A stretch of 64,000 nucleotides of DNA from Methanobacteriota archaeon (lineage in GTDB: Archaea > Halobacteriota > Methanomicrobia > Methanomicrobiales > Methanospirillaceae). Both the position numbers and the translations under genes were made by a program. The stretch is taken from assembly GCA_029547605.1 (NCBI GenBank), contig JAKPPB010000063.1, positions 98,689-162,688 on the forward strand, read 5' to 3'. Shown here one piece after another: positions 1-8,538 of the stretch (its first letter is position 1; each line of letters opens with the position of its first letter). The notes beneath the pieces are model-generated. The model was not told where the DNA came from. It ran no database searches and saw nothing but the letters and a program-made list of their open reading frames with translations.

Positions 1-1
1 G

Positions 2-751
2 ATGATTGACCGTACCCTTGATGCGCTTGAAGAACATATTACCGCGGAGCGTGCCGCGAGGGAGAGTGCGAGGATAGCAAACGAGAAGCTGGTCCTGCTG
101 TCGAAGATCACGCGCCACGATATTTTGAACCAGATTACAGTGATCAGGGGTTTTGCAGACCTCTCCCGCGATTCACTGCCTTCCGACTCACCGGTGACCC
201 CGTTCATCAACCGCATCAGTTCCGCGTCTGCGGCAATAGAAGAGCAGCTGGCATTCACACGGGAGTACGAGTTGGGCGGGGACCATGCGAAGCCGGCGTG
301 GTTCAACATCCATGATCTCGCCTCCGGCATCGTGAGGAAGATGCCGCTGGGTGAAATCGATGTGGACATCGATACTGGGGATCTCGAGATATATTCCGAT
401 CCGCTCCTCGAGAGAGTGATATTCAACCTGGTGGACAATTCACTCAGTCATGGAGAGAAGGTGACCAGGATCCGGTTTACATTCCATGAAGAGGAGGGTT
501 CAGGCGTCCTTGTATACGAGGACGACGGAATAGGAATTCCCTCTCACCAGAAGGGCCTGGTCTTCGAGCAGGGATTCGGAAGGAAACGCGGCCTTGGCCT
601 GTTCCTGACGAGGGGAATACTGTCAGTGACGGGTATAAAAATATCAGAAACCGGAGTCCCGGGAGAAGGCGCACGCTTCGAGATCCGGGTTCCGAAAGGG
701 ATGTACAGGTTCCGCAACGCCCGGGACCAGGATCCCAATCGGACAGGCTAA
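2..751 (+). CDS. Sensor histidine kinase, C-terminal part (cut by window edge)
   Basis: This is the dimerisation and ATPase end of a two-component sensor kinase. A helical segment leads to an H-box-like RHDILNQ (about residues 38-44). An N box with DNSLSHGE (about 147-154), a G1 box DDGIGIP and a GLGLF box follow. The frame is open to the window edge, so sensory domains probably lie upstream and the ATG at base 2 is unlikely to be the true start. Its last 220 residues closely resemble the end of the kinase at 34672-36348, which shares the RHD, FEQ-FGR and GLGLFL stretches, so the two are paralogs. No response regulator is adjacent. The kinase call is firm; the stimulus is unknown. Confidence 0.85.
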   Translation: MIDRTLDALEEHITAERAARESARIANEKLVLLSKITRHDILNQITVIRGFADLSRDSLPSDSPVTPFINRISSASAAIEEQLAFTREYELGGDHAKPAWFNIHDLASGIVRKMPLGEIDVDIDTGDLEIYSDPLLERVIFNLVDNSLSHGEKVTRIRFTFHEEEGSGVLVYEDDGIGIPSHQKGLVFEQGFGRKRGLGLFLTRGILSVTGIKISETGVPGEGARFEIRVPKGMYRFRNARDQDPNRTG

Positions 752-776
752 AAACAGGAGGTGGGGAAAGGAGGGA

Positions 777-2093
777 TCACGGCAAGGCCGGTCCAGGGAC
801 ATACCACGCTGGCAGGACGAAATCAGCCTCTTTCATGTGGTCAGGCCATACGATCACGGGCCGGAGTTCCTGGCTGGTCTCATTCCATATGAGCTGCTCC
901 ATGTAGAGATCAAACTTTGCCTCACGGAAATCATCGGTGAAGGTGATCACCCCTCCCTTCATCGCCTCGATCATCTGTGGCATCGACAGCGCATCGAGCG
1001 CGGCGTTGACTTTTTCCTTCTCCCTGGTTCCCGCCTCCTCAACCGCGCGGGCCGCGATATAGACTCCCTCGTAGGTCGACGCTCCCATCATCCCGGGGTA
1101 TGAACCCCATCTCTTCTGGAAGTTCTCCCTGAACGCGGCCATGTCATCCGCGATGTCTCCCCGTGGTATCGCATAGGGGCTGAAACGTGTCTCGATGATG
1201 GAATATTCTCCGTATCTCCCGAGGCCCTCGTAGTAATCGGGATCGTCATTGCACTCGACGGCAAGGAAGATGGTATTCAGACCGACATCTCTCCTTGCCT
1301 GGGTCACCATCGGGATCTGCTCGTTTAAGAATGCAGCAGGATAGACCACGTCCGGCTGTGCAGCTTTTATTGAAGTGAGCGCGGTCCGGAAGTCAGTCTC
1401 CCCCATCTTGAAGGTCTCTTCCGCAACGATTACGATATTGAGATTCCTCTTCACGATGGTATCTTTTACTGCCTTCTGGACGCCTTTCCCGTACGGGCTG
1501 TCCTGGACAAGCAGGGCCAGGCGGAGCGGCCGGCTGTCGGAGTATCCAAAGCGTACATTTATTGCATCCCTTATGACATCATCGACGAAGAGTGTCGTCT
1601 GTTCCCCGTAATCGTCTGTAGTCGGGCAGTAGTGGAACATAGTTCCTGTATCGATATCAGTCCTCTGCGTGATGGTGGGGGTGGAAGCCCCGGTGATGAT
1701 ATAGGGAACGCCATGCTCGGCCACGATGGATTGGTGTGCCGAGACCACCGCGCTCGAGAAGCCGCCAACCAGGATATCCACCTTGTCCTGTGTGATCATC
1801 CGTGAGACCGCCTTCTGTCCCCCCTCCCTTGTCGATTCGTCATCTCCCTGGATGAGAGTGATGGGAATCTTTGCGTTTTGGTCTTTGACAAACACGCCGC
1901 CCCGGGAATTGATCTCATCGGCGGCAAGCACGGCTGATTGCCAGATGTCCTTTCCGGTGGTGCTGGCCGGCCCTGTCATCGATGCCACAACCCCTATCTT
2001 CACTGTCTCCTGAGATAGGGGCTGCTGCTCAGTACATGCGGCACAGAGCACCAGGGCCAGGAGAAGCCCCACGTACAGGTAAGAATACTTCAT
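777..2093 (-). CDS. ABC transporter substrate-binding lipoprotein (LivJ/amide type)
   Basis: This is a 438-residue periplasmic-binding-protein type I (Peripla_BP_6) lipoprotein. The signal peptide ends in a lipobox LCAAC, with the lipidated Cys at residue 20 followed by TEQQP. Mature motifs include IGVVASMTGPA, the STREGGQK stretch and SPYAIPRG. These proteins catch branched-chain amino acids, amides or urea outside the membrane and deliver them to LivHM-type permeases; the ligand cannot be read from sequence. It is a close paralog of the protein at 5727-7052. It is transcribed divergently from the ATPase pair, and a perfect inverted repeat lies between the two starts. It is separated from the permease genes, so it may be an alternative binding subunit. 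Confidence 0.88.
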   Translation of the reverse strand: MKYSYLYVGLLLALVLCAACTEQQPLSQETVKIGVVASMTGPASTTGKDIWQSAVLAADEINSRGGVFVKDQNAKIPITLIQGDDESTREGGQKAVSRMITQDKVDILVGGFSSAVVSAHQSIVAEHGVPYIITGASTPTITQRTDIDTGTMFHYCPTTDDYGEQTTLFVDDVIRDAINVRFGYSDSRPLRLALLVQDSPYGKGVQKAVKDTIVKRNLNIVIVAEETFKMGETDFRTALTSIKAAQPDVVYPAAFLNEQIPMVTQARRDVGLNTIFLAVECNDDPDYYEGLGRYGEYSIIETRFSPYAIPRGDIADDMAAFRENFQKRWGSYPGMMGASTYEGVYIAARAVEEAGTREKEKVNAALDALSMPQMIEAMKGGVITFTDDFREAKFDLYMEQLIWNETSQELRPVIVWPDHMKEADFVLPAWYVPGPALP

Positions 2094-2133
2094 CGCTTCA
2101 ATTCACCCCGAAGGATATGCTTATATTGTTACA

Positions 2134-2163
2134 TGCTAACATATATCATGCTATTTGTTAGCA
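2134..2163. promoter_or_regulatory. Perfect inverted repeat, candidate operator
   Basis: TGCTAACA (2134-2141) and TGTTAGCA (2156-2163) form a perfect 8-base inverted repeat with a 14-base spacer. The left arm begins with CATGCTA at 2132, and CATGCTAT recurs at 2147 inside the spacer. The repeat sits between the divergent binding-protein (start 2093) and ATPase (start 2175) genes, over or next to both promoters. A related palindrome precedes the second binding-protein gene (7063-7081), so I infer one shared transcriptional regulator, which is unidentified. Confidence 0.6.
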
Positions 2164-2174
2164 GGGTGCATGGA

Positions 2175-2903
2175 ATGCTCAGGGTCAACGGAGTGACAAA
2201 ATCATTCGGGGGTCTCACCGCGGTGAACAGGGTTGACCTTTCGCTCAACGAAGGCGAGATCCTGGGCCTTGTAGGCCCAAACGGCGCAGGAAAAACAACC
2301 CTGATGAACCTCATTTCAGGCATATACCGCCCTGATTCGGGAGGTATCTTATTTGGAGGGGAGGATATTACACGTCTCTCCCTCGATGCTGTCTGCAAGA
2401 AAGGAATCTCCAAGACCTTCCAGCACCCGCGCTCGTTTCCTGGGCTTACTGCAAGAGAGGCAGTAATGATCAGTGCCCTTTATGGCAATGGCCGCCGCCC
2501 GTCGGTGAAGGAGGCGCATTCCGAGGCAGAGGAATGCCTCATCAGGGTCGGGTTTCCTGTAGCGAAGATCGACAGCCCTATCAGCAGCCTCAACACAATC
2601 GAACTCCGGAGGTCGCAACTGGCGAGGGCGCTTGCATCCCATCCGAAACTCCTCCTTCTTGACGAACTCACTACCGGTCTCACGCCGAGCGAAGGGAAGG
2701 AGGCGATGCGTCTCATACAGGAGATAAGGAACGATGGCCTGACGATCCTTATCATCGAACATGTCATGCGCATCATCATGGGGGTCTCCGACCGAATCGT
2801 CGTCCTCGACCATGGTGAGAAGATTGCCGAAGGGACACCGGAAGAGATCGCTTCCAACGAGCAGGTCATAGATTCATATCTTGGGGAACGCTATCACTTC
2901 TGA
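2175..2903 (+). CDS. livG: ABC transporter ATP-binding protein (LivG type)
   Basis: This is a 242-residue ATPase of a branched-chain amino acid/amide ABC transporter. It has a Walker A (GPNGAGKTT, about residue 34), a Q-loop with TFQHPR as expected for LivG, a diverged signature region (LNTIELRRSQLARAL), a Walker B (LLLLDELTTGL) and a switch His in IIEHVM. The signature lacks the canonical LSGGQ. The ATG at 2175 starts directly at MLRVNGVTKSFGG, as in the family, whereas the upstream ATG at 2133 lies inside the inverted repeat. Its stop is 15 bases before livF. It presumably powers the LivHM permeases encoded on the other strand. Confidence 0.9.
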   Translation: MLRVNGVTKSFGGLTAVNRVDLSLNEGEILGLVGPNGAGKTTLMNLISGIYRPDSGGILFGGEDITRLSLDAVCKKGISKTFQHPRSFPGLTAREAVMISALYGNGRRPSVKEAHSEAEECLIRVGFPVAKIDSPISSLNTIELRRSQLARALASHPKLLLLDELTTGLTPSEGKEAMRLIQEIRNDGLTILIIEHVMRIIMGVSDRIVVLDHGEKIAEGTPEEIASNEQVIDSYLGERYHF

Positions 2904-2918
2904 ACGGAGTAGAATCCC

Positions 2919-3611
2919 TTGCTCGCCATAGAGAACCTGAACGTATCGTATTCACACCTCCAGGTGTTGTGGGATGTCTCCCTGCAGGTCTCAAGGGGAG
3001 AGGTAGTCACTCTTATAGGCTCGAACGGTGCGGGAAAGAGCACCCTCGTTTCAACCATCTTCGGACTCAACTCCTCTCCTACAGGGCGGATCCTCCTGCG
3101 GGGGGAGAACATCCTCGGGCTTCCCACCTACGAGATCGTCCGCCGCCGCCTCTCCCTTGTGCCAGAGAAGAGGGAGCTCTTCCCGAGGATGACCGTCAGA
3201 GAGAACCTGGAGCTTGGCGCATATGTACGCAGTCATGGTGACGCCTTGGACCATGTGTTTGATCTCTTTCCCATCCTAAAAGACAGGCAAGCGCAGAATG
3301 CGGGAACTCTGAGTGGGGGCGAACAGCAGATGCTTGCAATCGGGAGGTGCCTCATGGCAGACCCCGAGATCATCGTTCTCGACGAACCATCGCTTGGCCT
3401 CTCCCCGAAACTCGTCCATATGGTACTCGGGACCGTGCAGCGTCTGAACGAGGAGGGCCTGACAATCCTGCTTGTTGAGCAGAACGTGCGAAGGGCGCTT
3501 GAGATCTCTCACAGGGCATATGTCCTCGAGAGCGGGAGGATCACAAAGACCGGGCCTGCCGAAGAGCTTCTCCACGATGATCAGATAAAGGAAGCGTATC
3601 TCGGGATGTAA
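2919..3611 (+). CDS. livF: ABC transporter ATP-binding protein (LivF type)
   Basis: This is the second, 230-residue ATPase of the transporter. Walker A is GSNGAGKST (residues 33-41), the ABC signature LSGGEQQML is canonical, Walker B reads IIVLDEPSLGL and the switch His-region residue is Q in LLVEQNV, as in LivF. The start is a TTG at 2919, supported by a GGAGT Shine-Dalgarno 9 bases upstream and by family alignment (MLAIENLNVSYS). It forms a two-gene unit with livG. It converges with the permease gene livM, and the 239 bases between them hold no obvious gene. Confidence 0.9.
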   Translation: MLAIENLNVSYSHLQVLWDVSLQVSRGEVVTLIGSNGAGKSTLVSTIFGLNSSPTGRILLRGENILGLPTYEIVRRRLSLVPEKRELFPRMTVRENLELGAYVRSHGDALDHVFDLFPILKDRQAQNAGTLSGGEQQMLAIGRCLMADPEIIVLDEPSLGLSPKLVHMVLGTVQRLNEEGLTILLVEQNVRRALEISHRAYVLESGRITKTGPAEELLHDDQIKEAYLGM

Positions 3612-3850
3612 TCGCATTTCCGGTATCAGGTTTCCCAATTTTCAGGTGGACAATGCGCCCACCAGTCTTCTCCCCGCTCACTGGTATAAGTGATCCTGCA
3701 CACCATCATCTGAACGGCACATTGCTGAACCGCGATTCACTGGCCAGATCATGTAGGAGGGAAACCCGGCGTGGGGGGAATCGGGTGAGAAGTTCTTGTG
3801 AACCCGTTCGCTGGCACGCCCCGCAGTTCCCCCTCCCTCAAGAGAAAGGG

Positions 3851-4816
3851 TCAGGATCTCCTCCCTTTGAGTCTCTTTCTGATCTCTTCGGGAAGCGAGA
3901 CGAGTCCCCTCGGCAGGAAGATGATGATGAGGACGAGGAGGACTCCGATGATGATAAAACGCGCATAAGTCAAACCTAATGCGTTCAGACCGTCCCAGAG
4001 CAGTGTGACGACGATCGTCCCCACAATCGGCCCTGAAAGTGTCCCGAGTCCTCCCGTGATGGAATAGATGATTGGCCAGAACGAGAGATCAATCCCAAAT
4101 ATCTCTGGGGTGATATACCCGAAGTGAAATATCTCAAGGCTCCCTGCGATCCCCGTGACGAACGCGCTGACCCCGAACGCAAAGAGCTTGAAAGGTACAG
4201 GGTTGATTCCGGCAGCTCTCGCCTCTACCTCGTTCTCCCGGATCGCTGCCAGTGCCAGCCCGATTCTCGACTGGAGAAGGTATCGGAAGATGAGGATGAC
4301 CGCGATCGCAATCACCAGGACCAGGTAATACTCGATCATCAAATACCCCGGGATGGTGGTTGGGACAAGTTTAGGGACTGGAAACCCGTCCCACCCGCCG
4401 GTCACCGGGGCGAGCTGGCTCACGATAAGCGTCTGGATGATCACCGCGAACCCGAACGTCACCATGGCAAGGAACCACTCCCTGAGCCGGACACACGTAA
4501 GCCCGATGAGAACCCCGATCAGTGCGGCAAAACACCCACCGAATACGAGGGTGACGAGTGACGGAAGACCCAATTTCACGGCCATCAGCGATGCGGCATA
4601 TCCTCCGAGACCAAAGAAAGCCGCATGCCCAAGTGAGCCCTGCCCTGAGAAGGTGAGGAAGTTCCAGGCTGAGGCGTAGATAATAAAAATCAGCATCAGG
4701 ATAAGGATGGTCAGGTAATAGAGGCTCGATCCGATGACGAGTGGAATCAGGAACGCGAGCACCAGGAATCCCACCATGAGCAGGTGGCGGGGATCGCGCG
4801 AGTCGAACAGTTTCAT
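3851..4816 (-). CDS. livM: ABC transporter permease (LivM type)
   Basis: This is a 321-residue integral membrane permease with about ten hydrophobic segments. It has the family signature around GQGSLGHAAFFGLGGYAA (about residues 55-72) and a cytoplasmic coupling loop with AAIRENEVEARAAGIN (about 190-205). It pairs with LivH to form the transmembrane channel. Its ATG overlaps the livH stop by 4 bases, so translation is coupled. The order is binding protein, livH, livM on the minus strand, while the ATPases are divergent. Confidence 0.9.
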   Translation of the reverse strand: MKLFDSRDPRHLLMVGFLVLAFLIPLVIGSSLYYLTILILMLIFIIYASAWNFLTFSGQGSLGHAAFFGLGGYAASLMAVKLGLPSLVTLVFGGCFAALIGVLIGLTCVRLREWFLAMVTFGFAVIIQTLIVSQLAPVTGGWDGFPVPKLVPTTIPGYLMIEYYLVLVIAIAVILIFRYLLQSRIGLALAAIRENEVEARAAGINPVPFKLFAFGVSAFVTGIAGSLEIFHFGYITPEIFGIDLSFWPIIYSITGGLGTLSGPIVGTIVVTLLWDGLNALGLTYARFIIIGVLLVLIIIFLPRGLVSLPEEIRKRLKGRRS

Positions 4817-5694
4817 TCCTCGTCCTCCCCGAAGAGGCCGGTCGGCCTGATCACGAGCACCACGATCAGCAGGATGAAGGATACGGCATCCTTCCAGGAA
4901 CCGCCAAGGGTAAATGCGGTGAAGTTCTCAACCATGCCGATGGCAAGGCCCCCGATAATGGCTCCCGGGATGCTCCCGAGTCCGCCGAGGATGATGATGG
5001 CAAAACCCTTGATTGCAGGGATCGAACCCATGTACGGGTTGAAGACCTGTCCGCTCACTGCCCACAATGTCCCCGCCGCGCCGGCGAGTCCTGCACCGAT
5101 GCCGAAGGTGAGCATATCGACCTTCTCAACGTTGACTCCCATCAGCATGGCGCCCTTGCGGTTCTGACTCGCCGCCCTGATCGCCCTGCCGAGCGCAGTC
5201 TTCTGGAGGAAGATGTAGAGGGAGACGAGGATCATCGCTGTCACTGTGATGATGATCAGGTAATCCAGAGGCAGCTGGAGTGGGCCGAGATTGATGAGGA
5301 TATCCGCATACGGGCTTCTCATAGACCTCCATTCATCGGTCCAGATGAGTGCGACAAGGTTCTGGAAGATGTAGATCAACCCGAGGCTGATGAAGATCTC
5401 GTTCAGCTTACCTGTGCCGAGGATAGGCCGGAAGCACAGCCTTTCGACAATGACCCCTGCAATAATAAGTATGGGAATTGAGCCTATCAGGAGGATATAG
5501 GGGTTGAACCCGCTTATTACAAAGAGGAAGAACGTGATATAGGTCCCGAGCATAAGGAATTCACCATGGGCGAAATTCACGATCTTCATGACCCCGAAGA
5601 TGAGGTTAAGACCGGTAGCCAGCAGGATGTAGATGCACCCCGAATAAAGGCCCCAGAAGGCAACCTGGCTGAGTATCCCGATGGTCCCGTCCAT
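4813..5694 (-). CDS. livH: ABC transporter permease (LivH type)
   Basis: This 293-residue inner-membrane permease has the LivH hallmarks: a conserved GLNLIFGVMKIVNFAHGEF-type segment (about residues 27-45), a coupling region AIRAASQNRKGAMLMGVN and the C-terminal GGLGSIPGAIIGG stretch. It lies 32 bases downstream of the binding-protein gene at 5727-7052 and overlaps livM by 4 bases, which gives a three-gene transport operon. Confidence 0.91.
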   Translation of the reverse strand: MDGTIGILSQVAFWGLYSGCIYILLATGLNLIFGVMKIVNFAHGEFLMLGTYITFFLFVISGFNPYILLIGSIPILIIAGVIVERLCFRPILGTGKLNEIFISLGLIYIFQNLVALIWTDEWRSMRSPYADILINLGPLQLPLDYLIIITVTAMILVSLYIFLQKTALGRAIRAASQNRKGAMLMGVNVEKVDMLTFGIGAGLAGAAGTLWAVSGQVFNPYMGSIPAIKGFAIIILGGLGSIPGAIIGGLAIGMVENFTAFTLGGSWKDAVSFILLIVVLVIRPTGLFGEDEE

Positions 5695-5726
5695 ACAGTA
5701 ATCCTTCTCCAGTCCGTAAAAAAGAT

Positions 5727-7052
5727 TTAGGAGGATCCAGGAGTATACCAGTCAGGCAACACAAATTCCCTGTCTTTTAAGTTATCAGGCCAGACGATAA
5801 AGGGCCTCGGCTCTCCCGATGCCGGGTCCATTGCAAGCTGGACAACGTAGAGGTCGAACTTGCTCTCACGGAAATCCGGGGAGAACGAGATGACCCCTCC
5901 CTTCATGATCTCCATCATCTGGGGCATGGAGAGGGTCGCAAGTGCGTCCCTTATCTTTGCCTTGTCTAGGCTCCCGGCTTTCTCGATCGCCTCCTTTGTG
6001 ATATAGACGGATTCGTACGTCGCAGCACCCATCATCCCCGCAAAGCCACCGTACTTCTTGTCAAAGTTGGCAAGGAACTGCTTTGTGGCCTCTTCGGTCG
6101 AGCCCCTCGGGACTGCATAGGGGGAGAACCGGCTCTCCATCACCTGACCGTCACCGTATATCCCCACGCCCTTGTAATAGTCAGGGTCATCATTGTTCTC
6201 GATTGCAAGGATCAGGGTGTTGAGGCCGACGTCCCTCCTTGCCTGCTGAGTCATGGGAACGAGTTCGTTTAAGAACGTCACAGAGTAGATCATATCAGGG
6301 TTCTTCGCCTTCACGGAGGTGAGTACGGTCCTGAAATCCGACTCCCCCATCTTGAACGGCTCTTCTGCAATGATCTCTATTTTAAGGTTGCGCGCCGCGA
6401 TGACGTTCTTGACGGCATCCAGCTGTCCCTTCCCGAACGGGCTGTCCTGGTAGATGACGGCGAGCTTCAGCGGGCGGTCTTCGGAGAACCCGAATTTTCC
6501 ATTCAGAGCCGGTCTGACGACCTGGTCGACGAACAGGATGCTCGCCTCGCCCGAATCGTCGGTGTTCGGGCGGTGGAAGAACATATAACTGGTGTCGATA
6601 TCATTGCGGTGCGATACAGAAGTACTCGAACCACCGGAGATGATGTAAGGTACCTTGTATTCCGCGACGATTGCCTGATGGGCAGAGACCACCGCGCTCG
6701 AATAGCCGCCGACGAGGACATCCACCTTGTCCTGGGTAATCAGCTTGGATACTGTCTTCTGACCCCCCTCGCGGGTGGATTCATCGTCACCCTGCACAAG
6801 GCGGATAGGGACTGATTTGCCGAGTCCGCTCACATAAATACCGCCCTTGGCATTTATCTCTTCGGCTGCCAGTTCGGCTGACTGCCAGATGTCTTTGCCG
6901 GTCGTGCTGGCCGCACCGGTCATGGAAGCGACCACTCCAATCCTGACTTCTCCCCCTTCTCCGGAAGGCTGCTGCTCGGTGCAGCCTGAGCTCAACAGCA
7001 GGAACGTGAGGCAGATGGCCAGAAATACATATAAAATACTCTCGCGCTTCAT
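5727..7052 (-). CDS. ABC transporter substrate-binding lipoprotein (LivJ/amide type)
   Basis: This 441-residue binding protein heads the livHM operon. A lipobox LSSGC gives a lipidated Cys at residue 24, again followed by TEQQP as in its paralog at 777-2093. The Peripla_BP_6 fold is seen from GVVASMTGAASTTGKDIWQSA onward. The two paralogs stay alignable to the C-terminus (WPDxLK, LPxWY). The start is the ATG directly downstream of a 19-base palindrome. It feeds an amino acid, amide or urea-like ligand to the permease; ligand specificity is unresolved. Confidence 0.9.
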   Translation of the reverse strand: MKRESILYVFLAICLTFLLLSSGCTEQQPSGEGGEVRIGVVASMTGAASTTGKDIWQSAELAAEEINAKGGIYVSGLGKSVPIRLVQGDDESTREGGQKTVSKLITQDKVDVLVGGYSSAVVSAHQAIVAEYKVPYIISGGSSTSVSHRNDIDTSYMFFHRPNTDDSGEASILFVDQVVRPALNGKFGFSEDRPLKLAVIYQDSPFGKGQLDAVKNVIAARNLKIEIIAEEPFKMGESDFRTVLTSVKAKNPDMIYSVTFLNELVPMTQQARRDVGLNTLILAIENNDDPDYYKGVGIYGDGQVMESRFSPYAVPRGSTEEATKQFLANFDKKYGGFAGMMGAATYESVYITKEAIEKAGSLDKAKIRDALATLSMPQMMEIMKGGVISFSPDFRESKFDLYVVQLAMDPASGEPRPFIVWPDNLKDREFVLPDWYTPGSS

Positions 7053-7062
7053 GGAGACTCAC

Positions 7063-7081
7063 CATGCTATGGCATAGCATG
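7063..7081. promoter_or_regulatory. 19-base perfect palindrome, candidate operator
   Basis: CATGCTATG and CATAGCATG flank a single central G, giving a perfect palindrome that ends 10 bases upstream of the ATG of the second binding-protein gene. The half-site CATGCTA also occurs twice in the 2132-2154 region near the first binding-protein gene. Position and repetition suggest an operator for a dimeric regulator of both transport units. Confidence 0.62.
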
Positions 7082-7213
7082 ACACACTAAAGACTGCGAT
7101 GCCGTAGTTAATAGGATTTCCGATGTTGTTGCGCCGGATCAGGAGGGGGGGTTCTGGAAAGAACTCCAGGTGTGCATATGGGCGATATCAGTGGGATGAG
7201 AGAAAGAAGCCCG

Positions 7214-7498
7214 TCAGGGAGACTCGGACGTCTTTTTGGTCACTGCCGCGCCCGCTGGCGAAACCTCCCTTGCATGAAATTCTAAAAGCCTCTCTATGGC
7301 GAGCCGGTAGGCACTGTCGAGTGCGTCCTGGTTCTCCTGTTGCATTTCAGGAGGAAGGTTCCGAACAGCCTGCAGTCCCATTATCCGATAACGGTCCAGG
7401 CTGAGCTTTGCTGTCTCGATTGAAGACCTGGTACGGATATGCGTCTCAATGATCTTGGGGAAGAACTCTTCGACGATCATGCGCACTTTCGGATTCAT
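7214..7498 (-). CDS. Small helical protein of unknown function
   Basis: This 94-residue protein is mostly charged and helix-prone, with no membrane segment and no Cys pairs. I do not recognise a family. The ATG at 7498 is preferred over an upstream GTG at 7525: a GGAAG Shine-Dalgarno precedes it, and a TATA-like ACTTTTATCG about 48 bases upstream would place transcription start between the two candidates. It stands alone between the livJ-type gene and the DUF2121 gene. The 250 bases upstream (7526-7775) hold no convincing gene. Confidence 0.6.
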   Translation of the reverse strand: MNPKVRMIVEEFFPKIIETHIRTRSSIETAKLSLDRYRIMGLQAVRNLPPEMQQENQDALDSAYRLAIERLLEFHAREVSPAGAAVTKKTSESP

Positions 7499-7775
7499 TC
7501 TCTCTTCCTTGTATCTTCTTCTCACCTTTTTCTTGCCTTGCGATAAAAGTCACTTTCAGGGAACAAATGCGATCAGGCGAGATTACATGGCCTCTCACAC
7601 TTCTATTCGTGTATGTGTGTTCATGTTTCGGCGGAATGGATACGTCCGGATCGCGGGCTCCCCATCCTTTCAGACTAATTCGGGATATAGACATACTCTG
7701 GAAAAAAATGGTTGCGGAGTTGCATTAACGAACAACCTGTTCTGGGGCAGTGTACCAATGATGAACCCGTCCCCG

Positions 7776-8348
7776 TCACAGGCAGGAGGCACCCGGCACG
7801 TCAGCCCTTGTCTGGGTCTGGATAATGGAGAACGCACTGCTCACGGATGCGGTCCTTTTTGCTGCCTCCTGCATTGAGAGGATGAGCACCTTCACCGCGT
7901 CCTCTCGCGTACCTCCGCGGGGGTTCCATAGCTTCCGTATGCAGGTGTAAGCGATGGCCTTTGTTGCCTCGTTTCCAAGGACCAGGAAATGGCTTCCTTC
8001 TCCCCGGGACAGGACAGTCCATTCAGGCCCCGTCTTCTCGATGATGGCATACTTCCCACAGGAGACACACAGACGCCTCCTTTTGATAACGGGGCCGTCC
8101 GTTTCTGTCACCTCTCCAACAAGTACGCCGTCGCGAGAGGTCACCTTGCACTTGTCGTCCCTTATGGCAATCGCGATACCCAGATCTTTTGCACGGGAAC
8201 GGAGCTGTTCATCGTCCCTGAGAAGGTTTGAGTTGAGTTCCGCCTCAAGGATTCCGATGCGGGACTCGTCTCCCTGAAAGAAGATCTCCCTCTGGTCCCC
8301 TGCCATCACTGCACCCGACATCCCCGAGAATGCCATCACCAGGCTCAC
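7776..8348 (-). CDS. DUF2121 protein, Connectase-like protein ligase (short form)
   Basis: This 190-residue protein belongs to DUF2121, a methanogen family distantly related to proteasome beta subunits. A characterised member from Methanocaldococcus jannaschii, Connectase, forms and breaks a specific peptide bond in MtrA of the methyltransferase complex through its N-terminal residue. Here the N-terminus reads M-S-L-V-M-A-F, then GAVMAGDQREI, so Met removal would expose a Ser nucleophile. A CVSC pair lies near residues 94-97. As I recall, full-length Connectases are nearer 290 residues, so this form probably lacks the C-terminal domain; no frameshifted continuation is visible downstream. The start is a GTG, 4 bases after the preceding small ORF. 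Ligase activity is inference. Confidence 0.75.
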   Translation of the reverse strand: MSLVMAFSGMSGAVMAGDQREIFFQGDESRIGILEAELNSNLLRDDEQLRSRAKDLGIAIAIRDDKCKVTSRDGVLVGEVTETDGPVIKRRRLCVSCGKYAIIEKTGPEWTVLSRGEGSHFLVLGNEATKAIAYTCIRKLWNPRGGTREDAVKVLILSMQEAAKRTASVSSAFSIIQTQTRADVPGASCL

Positions 8349-8352
8349 AGCC

Positions 8353-8538
8353 TCACACGCCCTTCATTTGGAACCGATGAGATGATTTTTTCCCCCCGTA
8401 TGAAGGAGACAGGAATGGCGCTACTGATGCGAATGCCAGGAATAATGGAGATCCGTCGGCGTAACGCTGTATAGTGCCAGAAACCATGCTTTGGCCTGCT
8501 GCCGCCCCGATGGAAATGGCCGCGCGTTCCTCATTCAT
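8353..8538 (-). CDS. Possible small protein between exporter and DUF2121 gene
   Basis: This is a 61-codon frame whose ATG overlaps the stop of the upstream membrane-protein gene (ATGA) and whose stop lies 4 bases before the GTG of the DUF2121 gene. That packing fits a translated member of a three-gene operon. The product has a modest hydrophobic stretch (SPLFLAFASVAPFL, about residues 30-43) and a basic tail. No family is recognised, and it could be a chance frame filling the gap. Confidence 0.4.
   Translation of the reverse strand: MNEERAAISIGAAAGQSMVSGTIQRYADGSPLFLAFASVAPFLSPSYGGKKSSHRFQMKGV

Noticed and set aside
7446..7694. Minus-strand frame that might continue the short DUF2121 protein
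   Set aside because: I looked for a frameshifted C-terminal domain, but the translated sequence is charged and unstructured and does not resemble the family.
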